Assembly: GCF_011075055.1 (NCBI RefSeq)
Contig: NW_025401202.1
Coordinates: 1-64,000 of the forward strand
Direction: 5' to 3'
Length of the DNA stretch: 64,000 nt
Source of the DNA: Mangifera indica
Lineage: Eukaryota; Streptophyta; Magnoliopsida; Sapindales; Anacardiaceae
In this document: positions 1 to 9,150 of the stretch, piece after piece
Layout: each line of letters starts with the position of its first letter
How positions within the stretch are numbered: the stretch's first letter is position 1
Made by a program: the position numbers and the translations under genes
Notes under the pieces: model-generated
Told to the model about the DNA's origin: nothing
Seen by the model: the letters and a program-made list of their open reading frames with translations, nothing else
Database searches by the model: none

Positions 1-78
1 TAATCTAGGAGCTTTGTCCTAGATAAGCATTTGTATATCCTTTCTTTGGTATAAACTTATTATTAATTACCAAAAAAA
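1..78 (+). mobile_element. 3' end of a plus-strand LINE (LINE-0), rest outside the window
   Basis: The stretch ends in TTACC followed by an A run (72-78) and then enters the array at its LTR border. Its reverse complement aligns with the 3' tails of the LINEs at 25095 and 42917: the terminal block around GGTATAA, the A/T-rich stretch and TTACC(A)n are shared. It therefore has the opposite orientation to the other LINEs. The inserted end replaces the expected remnant sequence just before the LTR. The 5' part and the partner target-site duplication lie outside the window. It is a different family member from the two others, since it matches LINE-A better near the tail and LINE-B further in. Confidence 0.8.
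3..24 (+). other. 3'-terminal hairpin of LINE-0
   Basis: ATCTAGG (3-9) pairs perfectly with CCTAGAT (18-24) around an 8-nt loop, about 50 nt upstream of the A tail. The other LINEs have a stem at the equivalent place with different but still paired bases. An RNA structure recognised by the LINE reverse transcriptase is inferred. Confidence 0.55.
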
Positions 79-90
79 TTGATCCAAAAG

Positions 91-867
91 TGCAACTTTT
101 AAAGTCCATCAATGGCCCAAACGTCCAAGCATCATTTTGAGAAGCCCAAAGAGCCCAAAATTGGGTTTTAGTTACATTGGAACTAAGTTAGAATTTAGTT
201 GTTTTAGTTAGGAAACATCATTCCTAAAGTTAAGGAAAAAACAACTAACTTTTGTCTTTAGTTAATTACTATGTATGGGCTTGGTTTAGAATGAATGGCT
301 TAGCTTAATTCATGCCATTTTAGTTGACTTTTGTGGGAAATACTGTATCGTTGCCATCCATGCCTCCTATATAAAGGGGTGGATCTTTATTTGTAAAAGT
401 TTTGGTTTTGCTTTTGAATGAAAATTTGAAGAAAACTTGTTGGCTTTTTTTCTCATTTCCTTTATCCAATTCATCTTGGAGGAAGAATTGGTGGTGGAAG
501 ACCCCAAGGTTGGTGGAACTTTCCTCTATGCCTTGGTTAATTTTCTTGTTACCCTTGAAATCCAAAGTGTGAAGATTTGAATGTGTGTTGTATGCCTCGG
601 ATACTGTTCACAGTGTATGATTTTGCAATTTCCAGTTTTTGCCAGCAAAATTTGAGACAAGTTTTGAATGCCTTGTTGAATGAGTTGTGATTGCTATTAG
701 ATATCATTAGAAAGCTCTTTGAATGCCCTTTCCAATGATCTATAAGTTGTATGATTTGGAGTTCATTTGATTGGTTAAAATTGAAAGATAAATTGATGTT
801 GTGCCATATGAACAGTAATTTCCAGAATTGGGGTTATGTGTTGTTGCATTGTCTTGATGGAAATGCA
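91..867 (+). mobile_element. LTR of unit 1 (Ty3/gypsy TR-GAG-like element)
   Basis: The right border is set by a TGCA end five bases before the primer-binding site TGGTATCAGAGCC (873-885), a 13-nt match to the 3' end of plant initiator tRNA-Met. The left border is provisional: TGCAAC at 91 gives a TG...CA element of 777 bp, but TGATCC at 80 with CACCA at 870 is an alternative. No convincing polypurine tract precedes either. The TATA box TATATAAAG is at 368-376, so transcription probably starts near 400. This copy has a private G at 700 where other copies have T. Its left neighbour is the LINE-0 tail rather than another unit. Confidence 0.75.
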
Positions 868-1106
868 CCATTTGGTATCAGAGCCTAGGTTGTTTGTGTG
901 AATTGTTGAGTGATTTCTAACTCCCGGAGCTACTGTTCACCTCCCGGAATTTACTGTTCACAAGCTTCCTTAACCTAAACACTTACCAATACTCACCTCA
1001 ACCCTTAAACACTTATAACCATTAACCTTTGCCTACTAGCCACTACCACAAATGTCCCATAAAAGAACTTCATCCTCATCCTCCTCATCCTTGGGAATTT
1101 GCCAAC
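868..1106 (+). promoter_or_regulatory. Leader of unit 1 with PBS and a 25-bp deletion
   Basis: The PBS is at 873-885. Two near-identical blocks at 921-961 each read CTCCCGGA followed by TACTGTTCAC. After position 960 this copy lacks 25 bp present in every other complete leader, so its leader is 239 bp against about 264. The missing stretch covers the site where LINE-B inserted in another unit. Position 920 is A where other copies have T. Confidence 0.8.
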
Positions 1107-1141
1107 ATGGCATTAAAAGAAGAGGTCAAAGGAGAACTTAA
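1052..1141 (+). other. Upstream ORF overlapping the gag start, unit 1
   Basis: ATG 1052 opens a 29-codon Ser-rich frame, +1 relative to gag, ending at TAA 1139-1141, so it runs over the gag ATG at 1107. It is the nearest ATG upstream of gag and is present in all full units at gag ATG minus 55. It might lower gag initiation by scanning ribosomes. Translation is inferred only. Confidence 0.45.
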
Positions 1142-2663
1142 GGCCATTAAGGACCAAATGAATCAAATGATGCAAATGATGAGAGACTTGACCCTCACTC
1201 AAAGTCGGGCACCCTTATCACAGCCCCAAACTTCAACACAAAGCCAAATACCCCCTCCTCCACCTCACCCAACCCAACTACATCAACCAATAAGACATAT
1301 TAGACCTTCCCCTCCTCTTCCTAGACATCATAGGGAGGAATTGATGCTTCATAATTATTCAAGTGAGGAAGAACAAGAGAGACCACCTAGGAGAGAAAAG
1401 GATGATGATAGGGGTTTAAGGATTGAAATTCCAGAATTCGAAGGGAGCATGAGTCCGGATGATTTTGTTGATTGGTTACATGCTATTGAGAGAGTTTTTG
1501 AATATAAAGGCTATTCGGATGAGAAGAAATGTAAACTTGCCATCTTGAAATTCAAGGATTATGCATCCTTGTGGTGGGAAAATCTTAAGAAGCAAAGGGA
1601 AAGGGATGGTAAAGAGAGAGTGAGATCTTGGGAGAAACTAAAGAAGCTTATGACGAGAAGATTCCTTCCGGACAACCATAAACAAGATCTTTACCTCAAG
1701 CTACACACCCTTAAGCAAGGAAGTGATAGAGTAGAGCATTACATAAGGGAGTTTGAGAAGCTATTAATGAGGAGTGAGCTGCCGGAAGTGAAAGAGCAAA
1801 CCATTGCAAGATTCATTGGTGGCTTAAACGAAGACATTGCTCATATGGTAGAATTGCAACCATATTGCACTTTTGAAGATGTGTGTAAGTTGGCTATTAA
1901 AGTGGAGAAGCAAAAGAAGGCCATGAAGCCCATGGTTTCCAAGTCATTCTCCAAAGGGACATTATCTAACAAAAGCATATCTTTTACCAAGGGAACTACC
2001 TTCCATAAAGGTTCCCCATCCTACACAAATGTTGTTGATTCTTCTTCCAAGGAGAAAGGCAAGGAACAAATGGTGGAACCAACTAAGGACAAGCCTAATA
2101 TGGTGAAGACCAACCTCTCCAACAAAAAGTGCTTTAAATGCCAAGGCTATGGACACTTCCAAGCTGAATGCCCTAATAGGAGAGTTTTATCCTTGATGGA
2201 GATACAAGCAATTGAGGAGTCTCTTCAAGAAGAAGAAGAAAGTGAAGTTTCCAGCCATGAAAGTGATGAAGCCAACAAGGAAGAAGAAGAAATTCCACAA
2301 GGAGCTGATGAAGGAGAGATGTTAGTGATTAGAAGAGCATTGCATGCCAAGCCTCTTCCTCATGAAGAGCAAAGACTCCACATTTTCCAATCAAGGTGCA
2401 CCATTGGAGATAAAGTGTGTTCTTTAATTATAGATAGTGGAAGTTGTGCAAATGTAGCTTCATCTACCTTAGTGGAAAAACTTGGATTACCTACCATACC
2501 TCATCCTCAACCATACAAGATCCAATGGTTGAGTAATGGGACCAACCTCCAAGTAGCCAAACAAGTGCTTATTTCCTTCTCCATTGGTAAGCATTATAAT
2601 GATGAGATTTTGTGTGATGTGATTCCTATGGATGCTTGTCACTTGTTGTTGGGAAGACCATGA
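1107..2663 (+). CDS. gag: Gag-protease polyprotein fragment, unit 1 (representative description)
   Basis: The 518-codon frame starts at ATG 1107 (context AACATGG); the frame is open further upstream but has no earlier ATG. Residues 17-30 are methionine-rich and probably helical, followed by a proline/histidine-rich linker to about 75. Residues ~119-266 form the retrotransposon gag capsid domain (DFVDWLHAIERVF, WW near the middle). A CCHC zinc knuckle CFKCQGYGHFQAEC is at 342-355, followed by a Glu-rich stretch. An aspartic protease follows with active site D443-S-G and flap-side end LLLGRP at 513-518. The frame stops at TGA exactly where the family has a conserved Trp. Gag would package RNA in cytoplasmic particles. 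Because RT and integrase are absent, mobility would need a helper element. Private residues here are T183 and R208 (K and G in all others), plus Q45. Confidence 0.9.
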   Translation: MALKEEVKGELKAIKDQMNQMMQMMRDLTLTQSRAPLSQPQTSTQSQIPPPPPHPTQLHQPIRHIRPSPPLPRHHREELMLHNYSSEEEQERPPRREKDDDRGLRIEIPEFEGSMSPDDFVDWLHAIERVFEYKGYSDEKKCKLAILKFKDYASLWWENLKKQRERDGKERVRSWEKLKKLMTRRFLPDNHKQDLYLKLHTLKQGSDRVEHYIREFEKLLMRSELPEVKEQTIARFIGGLNEDIAHMVELQPYCTFEDVCKLAIKVEKQKKAMKPMVSKSFSKGTLSNKSISFTKGTTFHKGSPSYTNVVDSSSKEKGKEQMVEPTKDKPNMVKTNLSNKKCFKCQGYGHFQAECPNRRVLSLMEIQAIEESLQEEEESEVSSHESDEANKEEEEIPQGADEGEMLVIRRALHAKPLPHEEQRLHIFQSRCTIGDKVCSLIIDSGSCANVASSTLVEKLGLPTIPHPQPYKIQWLSNGTNLQVAKQVLISFSIGKHYNDEILCDVIPMDACHLLLGRP

Positions 2664-3071
2664 CAATTTGATAGGGAAGTGAAGCATGATGGCAAGAAGA
2701 ACACTTACTCCTTTAAATTCAATGGCAAGACTATCACTTTAACTCCTCTTAGTCCACAACAAGTTCATAAGGCTACTAAGGGAAAAGAAGTCAAGAAAGA
2801 GAGCTTGTTTATAAATGGTCAGCAAGTGGAAGGTAGCCATCTTGAGGATTTGAGGGCAAATCCTTCTCAACCCGGGGAGGATGATGTACACGCAGCTCCA
2901 TTGTCATTTTTGGGTTCCAAGCCATCCTTAAGTCTCCATGCAACCTTTGAAGCCAAGAAGAATAAAGTTCTAGCAAATCCCAAGCCAAAGGAAGCATTGC
3001 ACCTTCAATTTTGGCCCAAAACCACTTTTGGATATAGTCTTATTACATCCACCCAAGGTCCAAATGAATAG
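2664..3071 (+). pseudogene. Post-protease pol remnant, unit 1
   Basis: The gag-protease frame continues after the TGA for 135 codons, beginning QFDREV, the normal continuation of the plant gypsy protease end. It then gives a linker with KHDGKKNTYSFKFNG, the part that precedes RT in complete elements. It ends at TAG 3069-3071 close to the next LTR, where RT, RNase H and integrase should be. It is separated from gag only by the in-frame TGA, so it is either dead sequence or reachable by readthrough. This copy has His (CAC) at the His/Tyr variable codon near 2888. Confidence 0.75.
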
Positions 3072-3093
3072 CTTGCTCCAATTGATCCAAAAG

Positions 3094-3870
3094 TGCAACT
3101 TTTAAAGTCCATCAATGGCCCAAACGTCCAAGCATCATTTTGAGAAGCCCAAAGAGCCCAAAATTGGGTTTTAGTTACATTGGAACTAAGTTAGAATTTA
3201 GTTGTTTTAGTTAGGAAACATCATTCCTAAAGTTAAGGAAAAAACAACTAACTTTTGTCTTTAGTTAATTACTATGTATGGGCTTGGTTTAGAATGAATG
3301 GCTTAGCTTAATTCATGCCATTTTAGTTGACTTTTGTGGGAAATACTGTATCGTTGCCATCCATGCCTCCTATATAAAGGGGTGGATCTTTATTTGTAAA
3401 AGTTTTGGTTTTGCTTTTGAATGAAAATTTGAAGAAAACTTGTTGGCTTTTTTTCTCATTTCCTTTATCCAATTCATCTTGGAGGAAGAATTGGTGGTGG
3501 AAGACCCCAAGGTTGGTGGAACTTTCCTCTATGCCTTGGTTAATTTTCTTGTTACCCTTGAAATCCAAAGTGTGAAGATTTGAATGTGTGTTGTATGCCT
3601 CGGATACTGTTCACAGTGTATGATTTTGCAATTTCCAGTTTTTGCCAGCAAAATTTGAGACAAGTTTTGAATGCCTTGTTGAATGAGTTGTGATTGCTAT
3701 TATATATCATTAGAAAGCTCTTTGAATGCCCTTTCCAATGATCTATAAGTTGTATGATTTGGAGTTCATTTGATTGGTTAAAATTGAAAGATAAATTGAT
3801 GTTGTGCCATATGAACAGTAATTTCCAGAATTGGGGTTATGTGTTGTTGCATTGTCTTGATGGAAATGCA
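3094..3870 (+). mobile_element. LTR of unit 2
   Basis: This is the consensus copy. TATATAAAG is at 3371-3379 and the PBS at 3876-3888. It directly follows the unit 1 remnant with only ~22 bp between the TAG and the assumed LTR start. Confidence 0.75.
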
Positions 3871-4134
3871 CCATTTGGTATCAGAGCCTAGGTTGTTTGT
3901 GTGAATTGTTGAGTGATTTCTATCTCCCGGAGCTACTGTTCACCTCCCGGAATTTACTGTTCACAGAACCTTATTTTGCCTTAAACACAAAGCTTCCTTA
4001 ACCTAAACACTTACCAATACTCACCTCAACCCTTAAACACTTATAACCATTAACCTTTGCCTACTAGCCACTACCACAAATGTCCCATAAAAGAACTTCA
4101 TCCTCATCCTCCTCATCCTTGGGAATTTGCCAAC
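3871..4134 (+). promoter_or_regulatory. Leader of unit 2 (consensus form)
   Basis: This is the full 264-bp leader with the PBS, the doubled CTCCCGGA/TACTGTTCAC block and the AGAACCTTATTTTGCC segment missing from unit 1. The same form occurs at 9928-10191, 12956-13219, 15984-16247, 19011-19274, 33726-33989, 36754-37017, 39782-40045 and 60719-60982. From unit 11 to unit 14 a C-to-G change sits 30 bp before the gag frame (36910, 39938, 48893, 57847). An upstream ORF as in unit 1 starts at 4080. Confidence 0.8.
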
Positions 4135-5691
4135 ATGGCATTAAAAGAAGAGGTCAAAGGAGAACTTAAGGCCATTAAGGACCAAATGAATCAAATGATG
4201 CAAATGATGAGAGACTTGACCCTCACTCAAAGTCGGGCACCCTTATCACAGCCCCAAACTTCAACACGAAGCCAAATACCCCCTCCTCCACCTCACCCAA
4301 CCCAACTACATCAACCAATAAGACATATTAGACCTTCCCCTCCTCTTCCTAGACATCATAGGGAGGAATTGATGCTTCATAATTATTCAAGTGAGGAAGA
4401 ACAAGAGAGACCACCTAGGAGAGAAAAGGATGATGATAGGGGTTTAAGGATTGAAATTCCAGAATTCGAAGGGAGCATGAGTCCGGATGATTTTGTTGAT
4501 TGGTTACATGCTATTGAGAGAGTTTTTGAATATAAAGGCTATTCGGATGAGAAGAAATGTAAACTTGCCATCTTGAAATTCAAGGATTATGCATCCTTGT
4601 GGTGGGAAAATCTTAAGAAGCAAAGGGAAAGGGATGGTAAAGAGAGAGTGAGATCTTGGGAGAAACTAAAGAAGCTTATGAAGAGAAGATTCCTTCCGGA
4701 CAACCATAAACAAGATCTTTACCTCAAGCTACACACCCTTAAGCAAGGAAGTGATGGAGTAGAGCATTACATAAGGGAGTTTGAGAAGCTATTAATGAGG
4801 AGTGAGCTGCCGGAAGTGAAAGAGCAAACCATTGCAAGATTCATTGGTGGCTTAAACGAAGACATTGCTCATATGGTAGAATTGCAACCATATTGCACTT
4901 TTGAAGATGTGTGTAAGTTGGCTATTAAAGTGGAGAAGCAAAAGAAGGCCATGAAGCCCATGGTTTCCAAGTCATTCTCCAAAGGGACATTATCTAACAA
5001 AAGCATATCTTTTACCAAGGGAACTACCTTCCATAAAGGTTCCCCATCCTACACAAATGTTGTTGATTCTTCTTCCAAGGAGAAAGGCAAGGAACAAATG
5101 GTGGAACCAACTAAGGACAAGCCTAATATGGTGAAGACCAACCTCTCCAACAAAAAGTGCTTTAAATGCCAAGGCTATGGACACTTCCAAGCTGAATGCC
5201 CTAATAGGAGAGTTTTATCCTTGATGGAGATACAAGCAATTGAGGAGTCTCTTCAAGAAGAAGAAGAAAGTGAAGTTTCCAGCCATGAAAGTGATGAAGC
5301 CAACAAGGAAGAAGAAGAAATTCCACAAGGAGCTGATGAAGGAGAGATGTTAGTGATTAGAAGAGCATTGCATGCCAAGCCTCTTCCTCATGAAGAGCAA
5401 AGACTCCACATTTTCCAATCAAGGTGCACCATTGGAGATAAAGTGTGTTCTTTAATTATAGATAGTGGAAGTTGTGCAAATGTAGCTTCATCTACCTTAG
5501 TGGAAAAACTTGGATTACCTACCATACCTCATCCTCAACCATACAAGATCCAATGGTTGAGTAATGGGACCAACCTCCAAGTAGCCAAACAAGTGCTTAT
5601 TTCCTTCTCCATTGGTAAGCATTATAATGATGAGATTTTGTGTGATGTGATTCCTATGGATGCTTGTCACTTGTTGTTGGGAAGACCATGA
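4135..5691 (+). CDS. gag: Gag-protease, unit 2
   Basis: This is the array consensus protein of 518 aa with R45, K183 and G208, and with capsid, zinc knuckle, DSG protease and terminal TGA as in unit 1. Units 3 to 7 and 10 to 14 encode the same residues at these sites. Confidence 0.9.
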   Translation: MALKEEVKGELKAIKDQMNQMMQMMRDLTLTQSRAPLSQPQTSTRSQIPPPPPHPTQLHQPIRHIRPSPPLPRHHREELMLHNYSSEEEQERPPRREKDDDRGLRIEIPEFEGSMSPDDFVDWLHAIERVFEYKGYSDEKKCKLAILKFKDYASLWWENLKKQRERDGKERVRSWEKLKKLMKRRFLPDNHKQDLYLKLHTLKQGSDGVEHYIREFEKLLMRSELPEVKEQTIARFIGGLNEDIAHMVELQPYCTFEDVCKLAIKVEKQKKAMKPMVSKSFSKGTLSNKSISFTKGTTFHKGSPSYTNVVDSSSKEKGKEQMVEPTKDKPNMVKTNLSNKKCFKCQGYGHFQAECPNRRVLSLMEIQAIEESLQEEEESEVSSHESDEANKEEEEIPQGADEGEMLVIRRALHAKPLPHEEQRLHIFQSRCTIGDKVCSLIIDSGSCANVASSTLVEKLGLPTIPHPQPYKIQWLSNGTNLQVAKQVLISFSIGKHYNDEILCDVIPMDACHLLLGRP

Positions 5692-6099
5692 CAATTTGAT
5701 AGGGAAGTGAAGCATGATGGCAAGAAGAACACTTACTCCTTTAAATTCAATGGCAAGACTATCACTTTAACTCCTCTTAGTCCACAACAAGTTCATAAGG
5801 CTACTAAGGGAAAAGAAGTCAAGAAAGAGAGCTTGTTTATAAATGGTCAGCAAGTGGAAGGTAGCCATCTTGAGGATTTGAGGGCAAATCCTTCTCAACC
5901 CGGGGAGGATGATGTATACGCAGCTCCATTGTCATTTTTGGGTTCCAAGCCATCCTTAAGTCTCCATGCAACCTTTGAAGCCAAGAAGAATAAAGTTCTA
6001 GCAAATCCCAAGCCAAAGGAAGCATTGCACCTTCAATTTTGGCCCAAAACCACTTTTGGATATAGTCTTATTACATCCACCCAAGGTCCAAATGAATAG
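5692..6099 (+). pseudogene. Post-protease pol remnant, unit 2
   Basis: This is in frame with gag after the TGA and open to the terminal TAG. It carries Tyr (TAT) at the His/Tyr variable codon. Confidence 0.72.
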
Positions 6100-6121
6100 C
6101 TTGCTCCAATTGATCCAAAAG

Positions 6122-6898
6122 TGCAACTTTTAAAGTCCATCAATGGCCCAAACGTCCAAGCATCATTTTGAGAAGCCCAAAGAGCCCAAAATTGGGTTTT
6201 AGTTACATTGGAACTAAGTTAGAATTTAGTTGTTTTAGTTAGGAAACATCATTCCTAAAGTTAAGGAAAAAACAACTAACTTTTGTCTTTAGTTAATTAC
6301 TATGTATGGGCTTGGTTTAGAATGAATGGCTTAGCTTAATTCATGCCATTTTAGTTGACTTTTGTGGGAAATACTGTATCGTTGCCATCCATGCCTCCTA
6401 TATAAAGGGGTGGATCTTTATTTGTAAAAGTTTTGGTTTTGCTTTTGAATGAAAATTTGAAGAAAACTTGTTGGCTTTTTTTCTCATTTCCTTTATCCAA
6501 TTCATCTTGGAGGAAGAATTGGTGGTGGAAGACCCCAAGGTTGGTGGAACTTTCCTCTATGCCTTGGTTAATTTTCTTGTTACCCTTGAAATCCAAAGTG
6601 TGAAGATTTGAATGTGTGTTGTATGCCTCGGATACTGTTCACAGTGTATGATTTTGCAATTTCCAGTTTTTGCCAGCAAAATTTGAGACAAGTTTTGAAT
6701 GCCTTGTTGAATGAGTTGTGATTGCTATTATATATCATTAGAAAGCTCTTTGAATGCCCTTTCCAATGATCTATAAGTTGTATGATTTGGAGTTCATTTG
6801 ATTGGTTAAAATTGAAAGATAAATTGATGTTGTGCCATATGAACAGTAATTTCCAGAATTGGGGTTATGTGTTGTTGCATTGTCTTGATGGAAATGCA
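6122..6898 (+). mobile_element. LTR of unit 3
   Basis: Consensus copy. TATA box at 6399-6407, PBS at 6904-6916. Confidence 0.75.
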
Positions 6899-7163
6899 CC
6901 ATTTGGTATCAGAGCCTAGGTTGTTTGTGTGGAATTGTTGAGTGATTTCTATCTCCCGGAGCTACTGTTCACCTCCCGGAATTTACTGTTCACAGAACCT
7001 TATTTTGCCTTAAACACAAAGCTTCCTTAACCTAAACACTTACCAATACTCACCTCAACCCTTAAACACTTATAACCATTAACCTTTGCCTACTAGCCAC
7101 TACCACAAATGTCCCATAAAAGAACTTCATCCTCATCCTCCTCATCCTTGGGAATTTGCCAAC
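6899..7163 (+). promoter_or_regulatory. Leader of unit 3, one extra G
   Basis: One G is added just after the PBS region (GTGTGGAATTG instead of GTGTGAATTG, near 6931), which explains the single 3029-bp spacing in the array. It is non-coding and useful as a copy marker. Confidence 0.75.
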
Positions 7164-8720
7164 ATGGCATTAAAAGAAGAGGTCAAAGGAGAACTTAAGG
7201 CCATTAAGGACCAAATGAATCAAATGATGCAAATGATGAGAGACTTGACCCTCACTCAAAGTCGGGCACCCTTATCACAGCCCCAAACTTCAACACGAAG
7301 CCAAATACCCCCTCCTCCACCTCACCCAACCCAACTACATCAACCAATAAGACATATTAGACCTTCCCCTCCTCTTCCTAGACATCATAGGGAGGAATTG
7401 ATGCTTCATAATTATTCAAGTGAGGAAGAACAAGAGAGACCACCTAGGAGAGAAAAGGATGATGATAGGGGTTTAAGGATTGAAATTCCAGAATTCGAAG
7501 GGAGCATGAGTCCGGATGATTTTGTTGATTGGTTACATGCTATTGAGAGAGTTTTTGAATATAAAGGCTATTCGGATGAGAAGAAATGTAAACTTGCCAT
7601 CTTGAAATTCAAGGATTATGCATCCTTGTGGTGGGAAAATCTTAAGAAGCAAAGGGAAAGGGATGGTAAAGAGAGAGTGAGATCTTGGGAGAAACTAAAG
7701 AAGCTTATGAAGAGAAGATTCCTTCCGGACAACCATAAACAAGATCTTTACCTCAAGCTACACACCCTTAAGCAAGGAAGTGATGGAGTAGAGCATTACA
7801 TAAGGGAGTTTGAGAAGCTATTAATGAGGAGTGAGCTGCCGGAAGTGAAAGAGCAAACCATTGCAAGATTCATTGGTGGCTTAAACGAAGACATTGCTCA
7901 TATGGTAGAATTGCAACCATATTGCACTTTTGAAGATGTGTGTAAGTTGGCTATTAAAGTGGAGAAGCAAAAGAAGGCCATGAAGCCCATGGTTTCCAAG
8001 TCATTCTCCAAAGGGACATTATCTAACAAAAGCATATCTTTTACCAAGGGAACTACCTTCCATAAAGGTTCCCCATCCTACACAAATGTTGTTGATTCTT
8101 CTTCCAAGGAGAAAGGCAAGGAACAAATGGTGGAACCAACTAAGGACAAGCCTAATATGGTGAAGACCAACCTCTCCAACAAAAAGTGCTTTAAATGCCA
8201 AGGCTATGGACACTTCCAAGCTGAATGCCCTAATAGGAGAGTTTTATCCTTGATGGAGATACAAGCAATTGAGGAGTCTCTTCAAGAAGAAGAAGAAAGT
8301 GAAGTTTCCAGCCATGAAAGTGATGAAGCCAACAAGGAAGAAGAAGAAATTCCACAAGGAGCTGATGAAGGAGAGATGTTAGTGATTAGAAGAGCATTGC
8401 ATGCCAAGCCTCTTCCTCATGAAGAGCAAAGACTCCACATTTTCCAATCAAGGTGCACCATTGGAGATAAAGTGTGTTCTTTAATTATAGATAGTGGAAG
8501 TTGTGCAAATGTAGCTTCATCTACCTTAGTGGAAAAACTTGGATTACCTACCATACCTCATCCTCAACCATACAAGATCCAATGGTTGAGTAATGGGACC
8601 AACCTCCAAGTAGCCAAACAAGTGCTTATTTCCTTCTCCATTGGTAAGCATTATAATGATGAGATTTTGTGTGATGTGATTCCTATGGATGCTTGTCACT
8701 TGTTGTTGGGAAGACCATGA
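7164..8720 (+). CDS. gag: Gag-protease, unit 3
   Basis: It encodes the consensus protein (R45, K183, G208) without private changes. Confidence 0.9.
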   Translation: MALKEEVKGELKAIKDQMNQMMQMMRDLTLTQSRAPLSQPQTSTRSQIPPPPPHPTQLHQPIRHIRPSPPLPRHHREELMLHNYSSEEEQERPPRREKDDDRGLRIEIPEFEGSMSPDDFVDWLHAIERVFEYKGYSDEKKCKLAILKFKDYASLWWENLKKQRERDGKERVRSWEKLKKLMKRRFLPDNHKQDLYLKLHTLKQGSDGVEHYIREFEKLLMRSELPEVKEQTIARFIGGLNEDIAHMVELQPYCTFEDVCKLAIKVEKQKKAMKPMVSKSFSKGTLSNKSISFTKGTTFHKGSPSYTNVVDSSSKEKGKEQMVEPTKDKPNMVKTNLSNKKCFKCQGYGHFQAECPNRRVLSLMEIQAIEESLQEEEESEVSSHESDEANKEEEEIPQGADEGEMLVIRRALHAKPLPHEEQRLHIFQSRCTIGDKVCSLIIDSGSCANVASSTLVEKLGLPTIPHPQPYKIQWLSNGTNLQVAKQVLISFSIGKHYNDEILCDVIPMDACHLLLGRP

Positions 8721-9128
8721 CAATTTGATAGGGAAGTGAAGCATGATGGCAAGAAGAACACTTACTCCTTTAAATTCAATGGCAAGACTATCACTTTAAC
8801 TCCTCTTAGTCCACAACAAGTTCATAAGGCTACTAAGGGAAAAGAAGTCAAGAAAGAGAGCTTGTTTATAAATGGTCAGCAAGTGGAAGGTAGCCATCTT
8901 GAGGATTTGAGGGCAAATCCTTCTCAACCCGGGGAGGATGATGTATACGCAGCTCCATTGTCATTTTTGGGTTCCAAGCCATCCTTAAGTCTCCATGCAA
9001 CCTTTGAAGCCAAGAAGAATAAAGTTCTAGCAAATCCCAAGCCAAAGGAAGCATTGCACCTTCAATTTTGGCCCAAAACCACTTTTGGATATAGTCTTAT
9101 TACATCCACCCAAGGTCCAAATGAATAG
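8721..9128 (+). pseudogene. Post-protease pol remnant, unit 3
   Basis: Open after the TGA, Tyr variant. Confidence 0.72.
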
Positions 9129-9150
9129 CTTGCTCCAATTGATCCAAAAG

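Noticed and set aside
320..565. 81-codon minus-strand frame inside each LTR
   Set aside because: It is repeated only because the LTR is repeated, overlaps the TATA box and presumed transcript start, and has no recognisable domain.
1029..1106. Gag start at the upstream TTG
   Set aside because: The frame is open there, but a plant mRNA would start at ATG 1107, which has a good context.
1962..2162. 66- and 62-codon minus-strand frames within and after gag in each unit
   Set aside because: They lie antisense to the zinc knuckle, protease and remnant coding sequence and show no domain. They are shadows.
3040..3093. Polypurine tract before the LTR
   Set aside because: No purine run longer than a few bases is present. 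The LTR start is therefore left provisional.
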